Source: an uncultured Dorea sp. | GTDB lineage: Bacteria > Bacillota > Clostridia > Lachnospirales > Lachnospiraceae | Length of the DNA stretch: 64,000 bases | NCBI GenBank assembly: GCA_945870325.1 | Contig: CAMBRQ010000009.1 | Span: forward strand, 1 to 64,000 | Direction of reading: 5' to 3' | In this document: one piece after another, positions 1-9,977 of the stretch | Numbering within the stretch: position 1 is the stretch's first letter | Layout: each line of letters begins with the position of its first letter | Translations under genes and position numbers: made by a program | Notes under the pieces: model-generated | What the model saw: only the letters and a program-made list of their open reading frames with translations | Database searches by the model: none | What the model was told of the DNA's origin: nothing

Positions 1-70
1 CCAGAGCCACTAAGCCTCATCCTTGCGCCGTACACTTTCCAACACTCCACTTTCTACACTAAATTCCCAA
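1..70 (-). ncRNA. Structured element SE4, 5' part only (cut by window edge)
   Basis: Read on the minus strand, 70 to 59 gives TTGGGAATTTAG, and 35 to 28 gives GTGTACGG. These are the two 5' motifs of elements SE1-SE3 (34033, 34960, 57843), at the same spacing (about 23 bases) with the same GAAA-type purine patch between them. Positions 27 to 1 would be the left arm of the outer stem; its partner lies outside the window. Unlike the other copies, no gene clearly ends just before it; it points away from folC. Function unknown. Confidence 0.5.
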
Positions 71-159
71 TTAATTCCCCCACTTCCCCTTGTAGTAAAC
101 CCATTTTAGTGTTATGATTGACAACAGTGAAAATAAAATAAAGAAAGGAAACGAAGAAC

Positions 160-1452
160 GTGACCTATAAAGAAGCAAGGGTATATTTGGACAAAGTGTC
201 GAAATACGGAAGTGTACTTGGTTTGGATACGATTCGGGCGCTGTTGTGCGAACTTGGGAATCCTCAGGAAAGTCTTAAGTTCATACATATTGCCGGCACG
301 AACGGAAAGGGATCTGTACTTGCATACACTTCTACCATATTAAGCGAGGCAGGATACCGAACCGGACGATACGTATCGCCAACAGTGGTTTCCTATCTGG
401 AACGCATTCAGGTGGATGGAGAATGGATCCCGGAAGATGCGTTTGCCAGACTGACAGAGATTGTTCAGAAAGCTATTGCGCGCATGGAGGCAGCCGGAAA
501 GCCAAGCCCGACTGTATTTGAAGTGGAAACAGCAATAGCCTTTTTATATTTCAGAGAAACGAACTGTGATATCGTCGTCCTTGAGTGTGGACTCGGTGGG
601 GAACTGGACGCTACGAATATCATAGAGAATACTGTATGCGCAGTATTTACATCAATCAGCCGTGATCACCTTGGAATTCTCGGCAATACTTTGGAGGAGA
701 TTGCACAGACGAAATCCGGAATTATCAAGCCCGGATGTACGGTGATCACTACAACGCAGCAGCCGGAGGTTATGCAGGTATTGAAGGACCGTGCCAAACG
801 CCTGTCTTGTCCTCTCTTTGTTGCAGATAAACAGTACGCGACGGTCTCTCAGGAAGGTTTTGCGGGACAGACTATTTCTTATAAAGATTACGAGAAATTC
901 CACTGTCCTCTTGCCGGGCGGTATCAACTAGATAACGCAGTGCTTGCACTTGAGATTATGCGAATTCTTCCCACACTTGGATATCCGCTGTCTCAGGAAT
1001 CTATCCGCTTAGGCTTGGAGAAAACGGCATGGCCCGGCCGGTTCACCTGCCTGATGAAAAAGCCGCTCTTCTTCATCGACGGTGCGCACAATGAAGATGC
1101 GGCCAGAAGACTCAGAGAATCTGTTGAAACATATTTTCCAGGGAAACGGCTCATATTTATCATGGGTGTTTTTCGAGACAAAGAATACGAAAAGATTGCT
1201 GCCATTATGGCACCGCTAGCTAAGTCCGTGTATACCGTGAACCTTCCGGATGAAAACCGGACACTTCCGGCAGAGGAATTGACTCGAGTCATGCAGCACT
1301 ACTGTCCGGGAGATGTGCCGGTACAGTCAGAACAGAGTATTCAAGGAGCCGTGCATCATGCATTATCAGAAGCAGGCAGCGAAGATATTATTCTTTCGTT
1401 CGGCTCTCTCTCCTACCTGGGACAGATTATGGAAACCGTCAGCAAATGCTAA
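160..1452 (+). CDS. folC: Folylpolyglutamate synthase / dihydrofolate synthase
   Basis: Adds glutamate to dihydropteroate and/or folates using ATP, in the cytoplasm. At 430 aa it has the usual family length. The Mur-ligase-type P-loop GTNGKGS is at residues 46-52, followed by the [12 protein letters not shown] segment and the [19 protein letters not shown] segment typical of FolC. The start codon is GTG, preceded by AAGGAA about ten bases upstream. It is the first gene of a folate operon (folC-folE-HD-folP-folBK). No folA or pab genes follow, so DHFR and p-aminobenzoate genes must be elsewhere or absent. Confidence 0.93.
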   Translation: MTYKEARVYLDKVSKYGSVLGLDTIRALLCELGNPQESLKFIHIAGTNGKGSVLAYTSTILSEAGYRTGRYVSPTVVSYLERIQVDGEWIPEDAFARLTEIVQKAIARMEAAGKPSPTVFEVETAIAFLYFRETNCDIVVLECGLGGELDATNIIENTVCAVFTSISRDHLGILGNTLEEIAQTKSGIIKPGCTVITTTQQPEVMQVLKDRAKRLSCPLFVADKQYATVSQEGFAGQTISYKDYEKFHCPLAGRYQLDNAVLALEIMRILPTLGYPLSQESIRLGLEKTAWPGRFTCLMKKPLFFIDGAHNEDAARRLRESVETYFPGKRLIFIMGVFRDKEYEKIAAIMAPLAKSVYTVNLPDENRTLPAEELTRVMQHYCPGDVPVQSEQSIQGAVHHALSEAGSEDIILSFGSLSYLGQIMETVSKC

Positions 1453-1501
1453 AATAAGTATCGCATTTATAAAACAGATACATAGAAAAGGATATAGAAT
1501 T

Positions 1502-2059
1502 ATGATAGATCAAGAAAAAATCAAACAAGCCGTCCGTCTTCTGTTAGAAGGCATGGGGGAAGACGTAACCCGCGAGGGTCTGATAGAGACTCCTGACCGG
1601 ATTGCACGAATGTATGAAGAGATATACAGTGGCATGAAAGAAGATGCTGCCACACACCTAAGCAAAGTATTCCATGTAGACAGCAGTGAGATGGTAATTG
1701 AAAAAGACATCACCTTCTATTCTACTTGCGAACATCATATGCTGCCATTTTACGGGAAGGTACATATTGCCTACATTCCTGACGGAAAAGTTGTAGGCTT
1801 AAGCAAACTTGCCCGCACAGTAGAAGTATTTGCAAGACGACTGCAATTACAGGAACAATTAACCGGACAGATTGCGGATGCACTTATGACGCATATGCAG
1901 CCCAAAGGTGTCATGGTCATGGTTGAGGCAGAACATATGTGTATGACCATGCGCGGAATCAAGAAACCAGGAAGCCAGACGGTAACCGTTGCGCGCCGGG
2001 GTGAGTTCGAGACGAATCCTGCGCTGGAAGAACGTTTCTTCCGGATGCTGGGGAGATAA
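1502..2059 (+). CDS. folE: GTP cyclohydrolase I
   Basis: Converts GTP to 7,8-dihydroneopterin triphosphate, the first step of pterin synthesis. The 185 aa protein has the zinc and catalytic motif CEHH at residues 76-79 and the second zinc cysteine C147 in EHMCMTMRG, so the active site looks complete. The frame is open further upstream to 1313 inside folC, but the ATG at 1502 follows an AAAGGA ribosome binding site and starts the conserved family N-terminus. Its TAA overlaps the next ATG (TAATG), which suggests translational coupling. Confidence 0.95.
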   Translation: MIDQEKIKQAVRLLLEGMGEDVTREGLIETPDRIARMYEEIYSGMKEDAATHLSKVFHVDSSEMVIEKDITFYSTCEHHMLPFYGKVHIAYIPDGKVVGLSKLARTVEVFARRLQLQEQLTGQIADALMTHMQPKGVMVMVEAEHMCMTMRGIKKPGSQTVTVARRGEFETNPALEERFFRMLGR

Positions 2060-2571
2060 TGAATCAAATGGAGAACACGATGTTAAGAATTTCCTATATC
2101 TGCAAACATCCCCTGTACCTTTCTTCTTACCAGAGGCTGCAGGAACTGGAACGCGAACGCATCTTCTGCTGCCATCAGATGAATCATCTGCTGGATGTAG
2201 CCAGAATCGCTTACATTCTGAACCTGGAAAGAGGACTGGGAATTTCCAAAGAAGTCATCTATGCAGCGGCAATTCTGCATGACATCGGGAAAGGCAGGCA
2301 ATATGAGTCGGGAATCCCACATGAACTTGCAAGTGCCGATATTGCCGAACAGATACTTGCTGATCTACCGAAGGAGCTTATGTTTACTTCGGATGAAAAT
2401 GAACAGATTCTTACGGCAATCCGCGGACACCGGAGACTTCGCAAGAGCGCCCAACCGCTGGAAGCACTGTTGTATGAAAGCGACAAAGCCTCCCGCTCCT
2501 GTTTCGCCTGTCCGGCAGAAACGGACTGTAACTGGAGCACTGAAAAAAAGAATATGGAGATTAGAATATGA
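2059..2571 (+). CDS. HD-domain metal-dependent phosphohydrolase in folate operon
   Basis: This 170 aa protein has H39, H74-D75 (LHDIGKG), H88 and H124, which together form a typical HD metal site, and a C-terminal SDKASRSCFACPAETDC stretch with three cysteines that could bind a metal. It overlaps folE by one base and folP by four, so it is fully embedded in the folate operon. HD proteins at this position recur in clostridial folate operons. A role as the missing dihydroneopterin triphosphate or monophosphate phosphatase is an inference from position; no substrate can be read from the sequence. ATGs at codons 1, 4 and 8 are all possible starts. Confidence 0.85.
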   Translation: MNQMENTMLRISYICKHPLYLSSYQRLQELERERIFCCHQMNHLLDVARIAYILNLERGLGISKEVIYAAAILHDIGKGRQYESGIPHELASADIAEQILADLPKELMFTSDENEQILTAIRGHRRLRKSAQPLEALLYESDKASRSCFACPAETDCNWSTEKKNMEIRI

Positions 2572-3392
2572 TAATTGGCAAAAAAGAATTCGACACACAG
2601 AAACACACTTATATTATGGGAATCCTGAATGTAACACCGGATTCTTTCTCAGATGGCGGCAGATTCCAGAATCTGGACGCGGCCCTGGCTCATGCTGAGG
2701 AAATGGTTGCTGACGGCGCTGATATCCTGGACGTAGGCGGCGAGTCCACAAGACCCGGACATGTGCAGATTACCGATGAAGAAGAGACCCTGCGTGTCGT
2801 ACCTGTCATTGAAAAATTAAAACAGGAATTCGATATCCCGGTATCCATTGATACCTACAAAAGTTCCGTAGCCGAGGCTGCACTTCAGGCAGGTGCAGAT
2901 CTTGTCAACGATATCTGGGGATTAAAATACGATGATCGTATGGCATCTCTAATCGCAAAACATGATGCGACCTGCTGCCTGATGCATAACCGTAACGAAG
3001 CGATTTATCAGGATTTTCTTGCAGATTTCATGGATGATATGCGTGGATGTATCCGCATTGCCAAAGAAGCCGGAATCAAAGACGAGAAGATCATCCTTGA
3101 TCCAGGCGTAGGATTCGGCAAGAATTATGAGATGAATCTGGAGATTATCCGTGAAGTCGGCAGGATGCAGGAACTGGGGTATCCAATTCTTCTTGGAACC
3201 TCCCGTAAATCTGTCATCGGACTGACTCTTGATCTTCCTTCCGACCAGCGCGAAGAAGGGACACTCGCAACTACAGTCTACGGCATGATGAACGGATGCT
3301 CTTTTGTCAGAGTTCATGATGTCAAGGCAAACCGCCGGGCAATTGATATGATGGAAGCAATCCTACGAGAGCATACAGTCGCATCTATATAA
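2568..3392 (+). CDS. folP: Dihydropteroate synthase
   Basis: Joins p-aminobenzoate to 6-hydroxymethyl-dihydropterin diphosphate; it is the sulfonamide target. The 274 aa protein has the full family signature: NVTPDSFSDGG at residues 21-31, DVGGESTRPG at 55-64, then the VSIDTYKSSV, DPGVGFGKN and LLGTSRKS segments. The start overlaps the HD gene stop as ATGA, so the two are probably translationally coupled. About 80 bases separate it from folBK. Confidence 0.96.
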   Translation: MIIGKKEFDTQKHTYIMGILNVTPDSFSDGGRFQNLDAALAHAEEMVADGADILDVGGESTRPGHVQITDEEETLRVVPVIEKLKQEFDIPVSIDTYKSSVAEAALQAGADLVNDIWGLKYDDRMASLIAKHDATCCLMHNRNEAIYQDFLADFMDDMRGCIRIAKEAGIKDEKIILDPGVGFGKNYEMNLEIIREVGRMQELGYPILLGTSRKSVIGLTLDLPSDQREEGTLATTVYGMMNGCSFVRVHDVKANRRAIDMMEAILREHTVASI

Positions 3393-3472
3393 AGCAAAAC
3401 ATGTATTTACTTTGATTAAATACATAAGAATGTTCTACTATATAATATTTTCAAATACAAAGGAAAGATATT

Positions 3473-4285
3473 ATGGATAAAATTAAGATACAGAATTTAG
3501 AAGTCTTCGCTAATCATGGCGTTTTCCCTGAAGAAAATGTACTGGGACAGAAATTTATCGTCTCGGCAACCCTCTATACCGACACGCGGACAGCCGGGAA
3601 GACAGACGATCTGACCGCTTCCATCCATTACGGAGAAGTCAGCCAGTTTATTGATCATTTCTTAAAAGAGCATACGTACAAACTTCTTGAACGTATCGCA
3701 GAAAGCCTGGCGGAAACATTACTTCTACAGACACCAGGACTAGAAAAGATACAGTTAGAGATAAAAAAACCATGGGCACCTGTTGGCCTTCCCCTGGAGA
3801 CCGTCTCTGTTGAGATCGAACGTGGCTGGCATACAGCCTATATCGCACTCGGCTCTAATATAGGCGATAAAGAGCAGTATCTGAATCAGGCTGTAAAGTC
3901 CCTGGACGAGACTCCCTGCTGCAAAGTAACCAAAGTCTCCTCGTTCCTTGTGACACCTCCTTACGGCGTCACCGATCAGGATGATTTCCTGAACGCCTGC
4001 CTGGAACTTCGCACATTACTGCCGCCACGAGAACTGCTTGAAGAACTTCATCGAATCGAAAAAGAAGCTGGACGTGAACGCATCATCCACTGGGGTCCAA
4101 GAACTCTGGATCTGGATATCATATTCTATGATGATCTGATTCTACACGAAGAAGACTTTTGTATTCCTCATGTAGAGGTACAGAAACGTGACTTTGTACT
4201 GAAGCCACTTCATGAGATTGCACCTTATAAACACCATCCCTGCAGCCATAAAACGGTGCGGGAGATGCTTGAGGAACTTAAGTAG
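3473..4285 (+). CDS. folBK: Dihydroneopterin aldolase / HPPK fusion
   Basis: A bifunctional 270 aa protein. Residues 1-118 are a FolB aldolase, which cleaves dihydroneopterin to 6-hydroxymethyl-dihydropterin (ANHGVFPEE N-terminus and the KKPWAPVGLPLETVSVEI end). Residues 122-270 are a FolK pyrophosphokinase (ALGSNIGDKEQYL and WGPRTLDLDIIFYDD). The fusion supplies two consecutive steps whose product feeds FolP, encoded just upstream. The ATG follows AAAGGAAAGAT. It is the last gene of the operon. Confidence 0.95.
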   Translation: MDKIKIQNLEVFANHGVFPEENVLGQKFIVSATLYTDTRTAGKTDDLTASIHYGEVSQFIDHFLKEHTYKLLERIAESLAETLLLQTPGLEKIQLEIKKPWAPVGLPLETVSVEIERGWHTAYIALGSNIGDKEQYLNQAVKSLDETPCCKVTKVSSFLVTPPYGVTDQDDFLNACLELRTLLPPRELLEELHRIEKEAGRERIIHWGPRTLDLDIIFYDDLILHEEDFCIPHVEVQKRDFVLKPLHEIAPYKHHPCSHKTVREMLEELK

Positions 4286-4306
4286 GTACACCCCTTTTGT
4301 TAACTT

Positions 4307-4339
4307 GGGACGTAGTAAAGTTGCACTTTACTACGTCCC
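4307..4339. terminator. Perfect 15-bp hairpin between convergent genes
   Basis: GGGACGTAGTAAAGT, a TGC loop, then the exact complement. It lies between the ends of folBK (+) and the phosphoesterase gene (-) and touches the latter's stop. Neither side has a clear T run, so a bidirectional terminator is likely by position but not proven. Confidence 0.6.
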
Positions 4340-4957
4340 CTATATATGCTCTCTGATATTTTCATCTTCATAATCGAACACACATCTTTCAAATGCATTG
4401 ATCACATGCGTATCCTGATATTTATCATACCTCTTATGCTTTCTTCCATACGACATATGAACATGTCCATGCAAAAAGAACCTTGGCCGGTACTTCTCAA
4501 GCAATGAAAGAAACACCTTGAATCCCTGATGTGGCAGATTCATCCCATCATTCAACTGATATGCCGGAGCATGGGTAACCAGAATATCGAACCCTCTGTG
4601 CCTCAGTAACTGAAACCAAAGTTTCCTGACTCTTGTCTTCATCTCCCATTCTGTATACTGATGATCGCCGCCACAATAACGCATAGATCCTCCAAGTCCC
4701 AGAATCCTGACTCCCTGATGCACATATATCTTATCTTCAATACAGATACATCCATCCGGATGTATCTGCTTATACTTATCATCATGATTGCCATGCACAT
4801 ATAGGATAGGTACTGATGTAAATGTTGCCAGAAAAGAAAGATATCTTGGATCTAAATCGCCGCAGGAGATGATCAAGTCTATTCCCTTAAGCTTACTCTT
4901 ATCAAAATGATCCCACAGATAACCGGACTCTTCATCTGCAATCGCAAGTATTTTCAT
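4340..4957 (-). CDS. Calcineurin-like metallophosphoesterase
   Basis: A 205 aa protein of the calcineurin-like fold, with the metal motifs GDLD (near residue 33), GNHDD (near 56), a THAP segment and HGHVH near 165. The first motif is D-x-E (IADEES) where the family usually has D-x-H, which is a mild deviation. Substrate unknown; cyclic nucleotides or phosphodiesters are typical. It lies eight bases after the BMP-fusion gene and is presumably co-transcribed with it. Confidence 0.85.
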   Translation of the reverse strand: MKILAIADEESGYLWDHFDKSKLKGIDLIISCGDLDPRYLSFLATFTSVPILYVHGNHDDKYKQIHPDGCICIEDKIYVHQGVRILGLGGSMRYCGGDHQYTEWEMKTRVRKLWFQLLRHRGFDILVTHAPAYQLNDGMNLPHQGFKVFLSLLEKYRPRFFLHGHVHMSYGRKHKRYDKYQDTHVINAFERCVFDYEDENIREHI

Positions 4958-4965
4958 AGATCCAT

Positions 4966-6876
4966 TTAACCCTTCTTCTTATCTATTCCCTGTTGCCATA
5001 CAACGGGCTTCGACTGTTCGTTCAACTCATCTTCTTTTGGAATGCTTCCAATTACATTCTCAGCCAGCCAATCCATCGTAACAATCTCTTCCGGAGAGAG
5101 GCTTCTTCCCGGATCACTCTGAATCATGCCATTCTGAGAATAAAGTACTCCTGAAAATGGATTGAATTTGCCTGTGCTGATTGTATCTTTCAAAAGTTCT
5201 ACCAGCCTCTTAGTTCCAATCGGCAGATTCTGAGAACAGATAACGTCAACCACGCCTGCAGACATTCCCCACCAATAATTAATCGCTTTATTAGAAGACG
5301 GATCATCATCATACTTCCAGGTGCCATCCATAATTGTACGTATCAACTGCTCATAGAACTTACCCCAATGCCACAACGGCATAGCAAGGCTTCTGACTAC
5401 TTCCCCATCCAGACGATAGATTCCAAAATTACGTGATGCATCTTCCGGGATTACCATATCTTTTCCAGAGATACAAACCGCCTGGCTGTGTCTAACATTC
5501 TCTACAACATTGCAATCCTTTCTTGCTGTCCATTCCAGATACACTTCCGCTCTCGGATTGATCATCTTTGCGCCCAACGCAAATGCATTGATATTCGCAA
5601 TTGATCCATAGATCGGATAATCTGCAATATATGCCAAACGATTATTCTCTGCCATCGCACCGGCAATTGCTCCCATCAGAAACTTCGCTTCATGCATACG
5701 TGCATAATAAGTCCTTATATAACGATGAGAAGTATTTACAGAACAATTCAATATCCGAATCTCCGGATTCGCAATCGCCGCCTTCACACTTGCCTGAACA
5801 AATGTAGGCGTTGTAGTAAATATAATGTTGCAGCCATTCTCAATAGCCTCCGTAATACACGCCTCAATATTATCCAGAGTAACATTATCATAATATACTG
5901 TACTTACTTCATCCGGGAATGTCTGATCCAGATGCAGTCTTCCTAATTCATGAGCATACGTCCATGCAGATGAACTTGGCGTCTTCTCATAGATGAATGC
6001 AACCTTAAGTTTCGGGCTTCCGGAAGGCAGGAGGCGGCTAAGAAGCGGCTTCTTCTCATTACTTGGATCCATCTTAAGTTCTACCTCTTCTCCTTCTCCC
6101 AGAAGTTTGAACTCCTCCCACGACTTCGTAATCAATTCCTTTAATTCTGTTGTTGTCTTCTCACTAATCTCCTCATATCCATATAGTGTAATAAACGAAA
6201 GGAAAGCATCTCCTACTGTAATAGATAGTTTTTCCTTATCCTTTGCTGTGTATTCCGCCTTGAATCTTGTATAGATCGAACTAAAACTCAGACGTTCATC
6301 TTCTGTCCACATTTCCTGCGGACCTTTTCCTACAGCCTCCTGTAATTTTTCAAAACTGCCTTCCTGCGAAAACCAGATATAATTAATCTTTGACAACTCA
6401 TAGAAATCCAGGAATTCATAATATATCTTATTCTCTTTCTCATCCGTTCGTTTTGGGATAATACGGGTCACTGTTCCAGGAACGGATACAACGCCAAAAT
6501 ACTTCATAACGCTGACACGCTTATTCCCCTCCTGAACGTAAAATTTATTCATATATTCATAAGCCTTGATCGGCTCGCGGATTCCTTCTTTTATATGGCT
6601 GGTGCTAAGCTGAGCCCATTTCTGCGCAAACTCCGTATTCTCTCTTAATATCGGCATAAAATTCGCCGCAAATGCATTGCTTCTTCCACCAGTCTTAGTC
6701 CCCACGATCTGATCGATCGGAATCTGAACCAATCCTAAAGGCACTTCTGAAAAAGTTCCCTTTGTCGGAATAATATCATCTAATACCTCCAAAGTTGGCG
6801 TAAGTCCGTGAAGCATCCGGTACTGGTATTCTTTTTTCCCTAACTTGCATGCTTTGGTATAATCGGTTAAAGCCAT
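4966..6876 (-). CDS. Cytosolic ParB-like / BMP ligand-binding fusion
   Basis: A 636 aa protein without signal peptide, lipobox or membrane segment. Residues about 45-130 resemble a ParB/Srx-type fold (the segments IPIDQIVGTKTGGRSNAF and YVQEGNKRVSVMKYFG). Residues about 290-600 resemble the BMP/Med (PnrA-type) nucleoside-binding receptor, with the segments KVAFIYEKTP, IIFTTTPTF, NRLAYIADYPIYG and VDVICSQNLP. BMP receptors normally sit outside the cell as lipoproteins of ABC importers, so this one probably senses or binds its ligand inside the cell. It is transcribed before the phosphoesterase gene. Precise function unknown. Confidence 0.75.
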   Translation of the reverse strand: MALTDYTKACKLGKKEYQYRMLHGLTPTLEVLDDIIPTKGTFSEVPLGLVQIPIDQIVGTKTGGRSNAFAANFMPILRENTEFAQKWAQLSTSHIKEGIREPIKAYEYMNKFYVQEGNKRVSVMKYFGVVSVPGTVTRIIPKRTDEKENKIYYEFLDFYELSKINYIWFSQEGSFEKLQEAVGKGPQEMWTEDERLSFSSIYTRFKAEYTAKDKEKLSITVGDAFLSFITLYGYEEISEKTTTELKELITKSWEEFKLLGEGEEVELKMDPSNEKKPLLSRLLPSGSPKLKVAFIYEKTPSSSAWTYAHELGRLHLDQTFPDEVSTVYYDNVTLDNIEACITEAIENGCNIIFTTTPTFVQASVKAAIANPEIRILNCSVNTSHRYIRTYYARMHEAKFLMGAIAGAMAENNRLAYIADYPIYGSIANINAFALGAKMINPRAEVYLEWTARKDCNVVENVRHSQAVCISGKDMVIPEDASRNFGIYRLDGEVVRSLAMPLWHWGKFYEQLIRTIMDGTWKYDDDPSSNKAINYWWGMSAGVVDVICSQNLPIGTKRLVELLKDTISTGKFNPFSGVLYSQNGMIQSDPGRSLSPEEIVTMDWLAENVIGSIPKEDELNEQSKPVVWQQGIDKKKG

Positions 6877-7040
6877 AAGCTCCTCCTTTAAACAAGAATT
6901 ATCTCTTTACACAATTATTATATCCAATTCCTGGGGTATCATCAAGCGCATATGTGCCTTGAATTTTCCAAGAAAATACTTTCATTTTATTGCAGATTAG
7001 ATAAAAGTCCATCCTCCTACCATTTTATATAAAAGCATAA

Positions 7041-7078
7041 AAGAGACGGGAGAATTTGAAAAATCCCCCGTCCCCTCT
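7041..7078. repeat. GGGGACGGGGG hairpin repeat, copy A (terminator for 7083 gene)
   Basis: An imperfect inverted repeat: GAGACGGGAGA, an AATTTGAAAAA-type loop, TCCCCCGTCCCCTC. On the minus strand it directly follows the Rrf2 stop and ends in TTTTATG, so it can act as that gene's terminator. Related copies lie at 16891, 23710, 33733 and 46047. Confidence 0.75.
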
Positions 7079-7082
7079 ATAC

Positions 7083-7529
7083 TTAAATATAATACATATC
7101 CTGACCATATGCCTCATGATCCAGATATTCTTTCTCAAGATCCGCCAATGTCAGATTCATCAATATATTCTCCAATTCCTGGTTCACCCGGTCAATCACC
7201 AACTTCTGAATCGCCGCCGATATCCCGACATTTTTGCTGTCTTCCGATGCCTGCTCGCTTTCGAACCGATAGTCTCCCTCCAGGGCTTCCAGAATCTCCG
7301 ATACCGTAATTTCACCTGCTGCATGGTTTAAAAGATATCCTCCTTGCGGTCCCTTGACACTCTTAACGATTCCTGCCCGTCTTAACGCGGCAAAGATCTG
7401 TTCCAGATATTGTGGAGATATTCCATTTTGCTCGGCAATACTATTCAATGCCACATGGCTGGACTTTGAATTCACTGCCAAGTCTATCAGCGCAATCATT
7501 CCATACCTGCTTTTTTTCGAGAATTTCAT
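7083..7529 (-). CDS. Rrf2-family regulator, CymR-like
   Basis: A 148 aa DNA-binding protein with the Rrf2 N-terminal winged helix (SKKSRYGMIALIDLA, SPQYLEQIFAALRRAGIVKS, GPQGGYLL). It has no cysteine in the region where IscR carries its iron-sulfur ligands, which fits the CymR subgroup; CymR works with CysK to repress cysteine synthesis genes. It is the last gene after cysK and metY, 30 bases downstream of metY. Autoregulation of this operon is an inference; a palindrome at the cysK promoter is a candidate operator. Confidence 0.85.
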   Translation of the reverse strand: MKFSKKSRYGMIALIDLAVNSKSSHVALNSIAEQNGISPQYLEQIFAALRRAGIVKSVKGPQGGYLLNHAAGEITVSEILEALEGDYRFESEQASEDSKNVGISAAIQKLVIDRVNQELENILMNLTLADLEKEYLDHEAYGQDMYYI

Positions 7530-7559
7530 ACACTACCTCCACTCTTATCATTCTTGCCA

Positions 7560-8870
7560 TTATTCAACGGCTTTAAATGCCTCATCCAGATCCTGAATAA
7601 TATCATCAATATTCTCTGTTCCGATAGACAGACGGATGGTATTCGGCTTAATTCCCTGATCCAGCAATTCTTCTTCTGTGCACTGGCTGTGAGTGGTTGT
7701 TGCCGGATGAATTACCAGAGACTTCACATCCGCCACATTCGCAAGCAGTGAGAATAACTCCAGATTATCGATAAAGTCTTTCGCTTTCTGTGCATCACCC
7801 TTAATCTCGAATGTAAAGATGGAACCTCCGCCATTCGGGAAATATTTTGCATATAATTCTTTCTGGCTCTCATCCTCTGTTACGGACGGATGATGAACCG
7901 CCTCCACCTGCGGATGATTGTTCAGATATTCTACGACACGCAGTGCATTCTCAACATGCCGTTCTACACGCAGAGATAAAGTCTCAAGTCCCTGCAGGAA
8001 GAAGAACGCATGGAATGGAGAAAGCGTCGCTCCCGTATCCCTTAACAGGATTGCCCGGATCTTCGTTACGAATGCCGCGGCTCCTACTGCTTTTGTAAAA
8101 CTGATGCCGTGATAACTTGGATTCGGCTCCGTCAGTGACGGGAACTTCCCGGATGCCTCCCAGTCGAATTTGCCGCTGTCAACGATCACGCCGCCGATAG
8201 TTGTTCCGTGTCCACCGATGAACTTCGTTGCAGAGTGTACCACGATATCTGCACCGTATTCAATCGGGCGAACCAGATAAGGTGTTGCAAATGTATTATC
8301 AATTACCAATGGGATCTTATGTGCATGTGCAATCTCGGCAACTTTCTCAATATCCACCACATCAGAATTCGGATTGCCTAAAGTCTCGATAAATACTGCC
8401 TTTGTGTTCTCCTGGATTGCCGCTTCCACTGCATCATAATCGAAGATATCTACGAATGTAGTAGCAATCCCATACTGAGGCAGAGTATGTGCCAACAGAT
8501 TATAAGAGCCACCGTAAATATTCTTCGCCGATACAATATGATCTCCATTCTGAGCCAGATTCTCGATGGTATAAGAGATAGCCGCTGCTCCTGATGCTAC
8601 TGCAAGTGCTGCCACACCGCCCTCCAATGCTGCAATCCTCTTCTCAAACACATCCTCAGTAGGATTGGTCAGTCGTCCATAAATATTTCCTGCATCTGCC
8701 AGCCCAAAACGCGCAGCTGCATGATCACTATTACGGAACACATAAGAAGACGTCTGATAGATTGGTACTGCTCTTGCATCCGTAACCGGATCCGGAGTCT
8801 CCTGTCCTACGTGTAACTGTAATGTTTCGAATTTAAACTTTCTATTTTCTCTTGTAATTTTCTCTCCCAT
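7560..8870 (-). CDS. metY: O-acetylhomoserine sulfhydrylase (PLP enzyme)
   Basis: A 436 aa Cys/Met-metabolism PLP enzyme. It probably makes homocysteine from O-acetyl-L-homoserine and sulfide; related enzymes also use O-acetylserine. The PLP lysine lies in [12 protein letters not shown], with YGRLTNPT at the N-terminal side and the long YHGISF insertion region typical of MetY rather than MetB. It is the second gene of the cysK-metY-Rrf2 operon, about 45 bases after cysK. Confidence 0.92.
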   Translation of the reverse strand: MGEKITRENRKFKFETLQLHVGQETPDPVTDARAVPIYQTSSYVFRNSDHAAARFGLADAGNIYGRLTNPTEDVFEKRIAALEGGVAALAVASGAAAISYTIENLAQNGDHIVSAKNIYGGSYNLLAHTLPQYGIATTFVDIFDYDAVEAAIQENTKAVFIETLGNPNSDVVDIEKVAEIAHAHKIPLVIDNTFATPYLVRPIEYGADIVVHSATKFIGGHGTTIGGVIVDSGKFDWEASGKFPSLTEPNPSYHGISFTKAVGAAAFVTKIRAILLRDTGATLSPFHAFFFLQGLETLSLRVERHVENALRVVEYLNNHPQVEAVHHPSVTEDESQKELYAKYFPNGGGSIFTFEIKGDAQKAKDFIDNLELFSLLANVADVKSLVIHPATTTHSQCTEEELLDQGIKPNTIRLSIGTENIDDIIQDLDEAFKAVE

Positions 8871-8915
8871 GGTACGCCACCTCTTCCTTTCTATTTTTTC
8901 ACATATATAGTTGGT

Positions 8916-9848
8916 TTATTCAGCAAATAATGGTGTGGAATAATATCTGTCTCCGGTATCAGGCAATAAAGCTACGATTGTCTTTCCCTTATTCTCCGGG
9001 CGTTTTGCCAACTGAATCGCTGCCGAAAGTGCAGCCCCTGAAGAGATTCCAACCAGAACACCCTCATGCTTTGCCAGAAGTTTGCCATATACAAATGCAT
9101 CCTCATTCTCAATCTTAATAATCTCATCATAGATTGATGTATTCAGCACCTCCGGTACGAATCCTGCACCGATTCCCTGAATCTTATGAGGACCACCTTT
9201 TCCTTCTGACAATACCGGAGAACTTGCCGGCTCTACTGCCACAATCTTCACTTCCGGATTCTGAGACTTCAGATACTCGCCTGCACCGGTAAGCGTTCCG
9301 CCGGTACCAACACCTGCAACAAAGATATCTATCTTTCCATCTGTATCCTTCCAGATCTCCGGTCCGGTTGTTCTCTTATGGATGGCCGGATTCGCCGGAT
9401 TCACGAACTGCCCTGGGATGAAACTGTTCGGAATCTCTTTCGCAAGTTCTTCTGCTTTCGCGATCGCTCCCGTCATCCCTTTCGCGCCTTCTGTCAGTAC
9501 GATCTCTGCACCGTACGCTTTCAGGATATTCCTTCTCTCAACACTCATAGTCTCAGGCATGGTCAGGATGATCCGGTATCCCTTCACCGCTGCGATCGCT
9601 GCAAGGCCGATTCCTGTATTACCGGAGGTTGGCTCGATGATAACGGAACCTTCTTTTAAGAGTCCCTTTTCCTCCGCGTCATCGATCATCGCTTTTGCAA
9701 CCCTGTCTTTGACGCTCCCTGCCGGATTAAAATACTCCAGTTTTACCAATACGGTTGCTTCCAGCCCTAATTCTTTCTCAACATTCGTAATCTCAACAAG
9801 TGGTGTGTTTCCGATCAATCCTAATGTTCCCTTATAAATATTTGCCAT
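8916..9848 (-). CDS. cysK: Cysteine synthase A (O-acetylserine sulfhydrylase)
   Basis: Makes L-cysteine from O-acetylserine and sulfide. This 310 aa fold-type II PLP enzyme has its PLP lysine in NPAGSVKDR, the substrate loop PTSGNTGIG, the phosphate-binding [10 protein letters not shown] and the C-terminal [15 protein letters not shown]. It is the first gene of the sulfur operon, behind a near-consensus promoter. In CymR systems CysK is also the co-repressor partner, which would fit a CymR-like gene in the same operon. Confidence 0.95.
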   Translation of the reverse strand: MANIYKGTLGLIGNTPLVEITNVEKELGLEATVLVKLEYFNPAGSVKDRVAKAMIDDAEEKGLLKEGSVIIEPTSGNTGIGLAAIAAVKGYRIILTMPETMSVERRNILKAYGAEIVLTEGAKGMTGAIAKAEELAKEIPNSFIPGQFVNPANPAIHKRTTGPEIWKDTDGKIDIFVAGVGTGGTLTGAGEYLKSQNPEVKIVAVEPASSPVLSEGKGGPHKIQGIGAGFVPEVLNTSIYDEIIKIENEDAFVYGKLLAKHEGVLVGISSGAALSAAIQLAKRPENKGKTIVALLPDTGDRYYSTPLFAE

Positions 9849-9977
9849 GTTTAATTTCCTGCCTTTCTTATTTCTAATTCTTTTTTCTAATCCTTTTCAT
9901 ATATGGATAATAACTTCATTGCCTGCTAATGCTGTAATGCATCTTTTTACTTTTCCTATCTATTTACTAGGTTTAAT

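Noticed and set aside
1313-1501. N-terminal extension of folE
   Set aside because: It overlaps the end of folC and is not family-like; the ATG at 1502 has the ribosome binding site.
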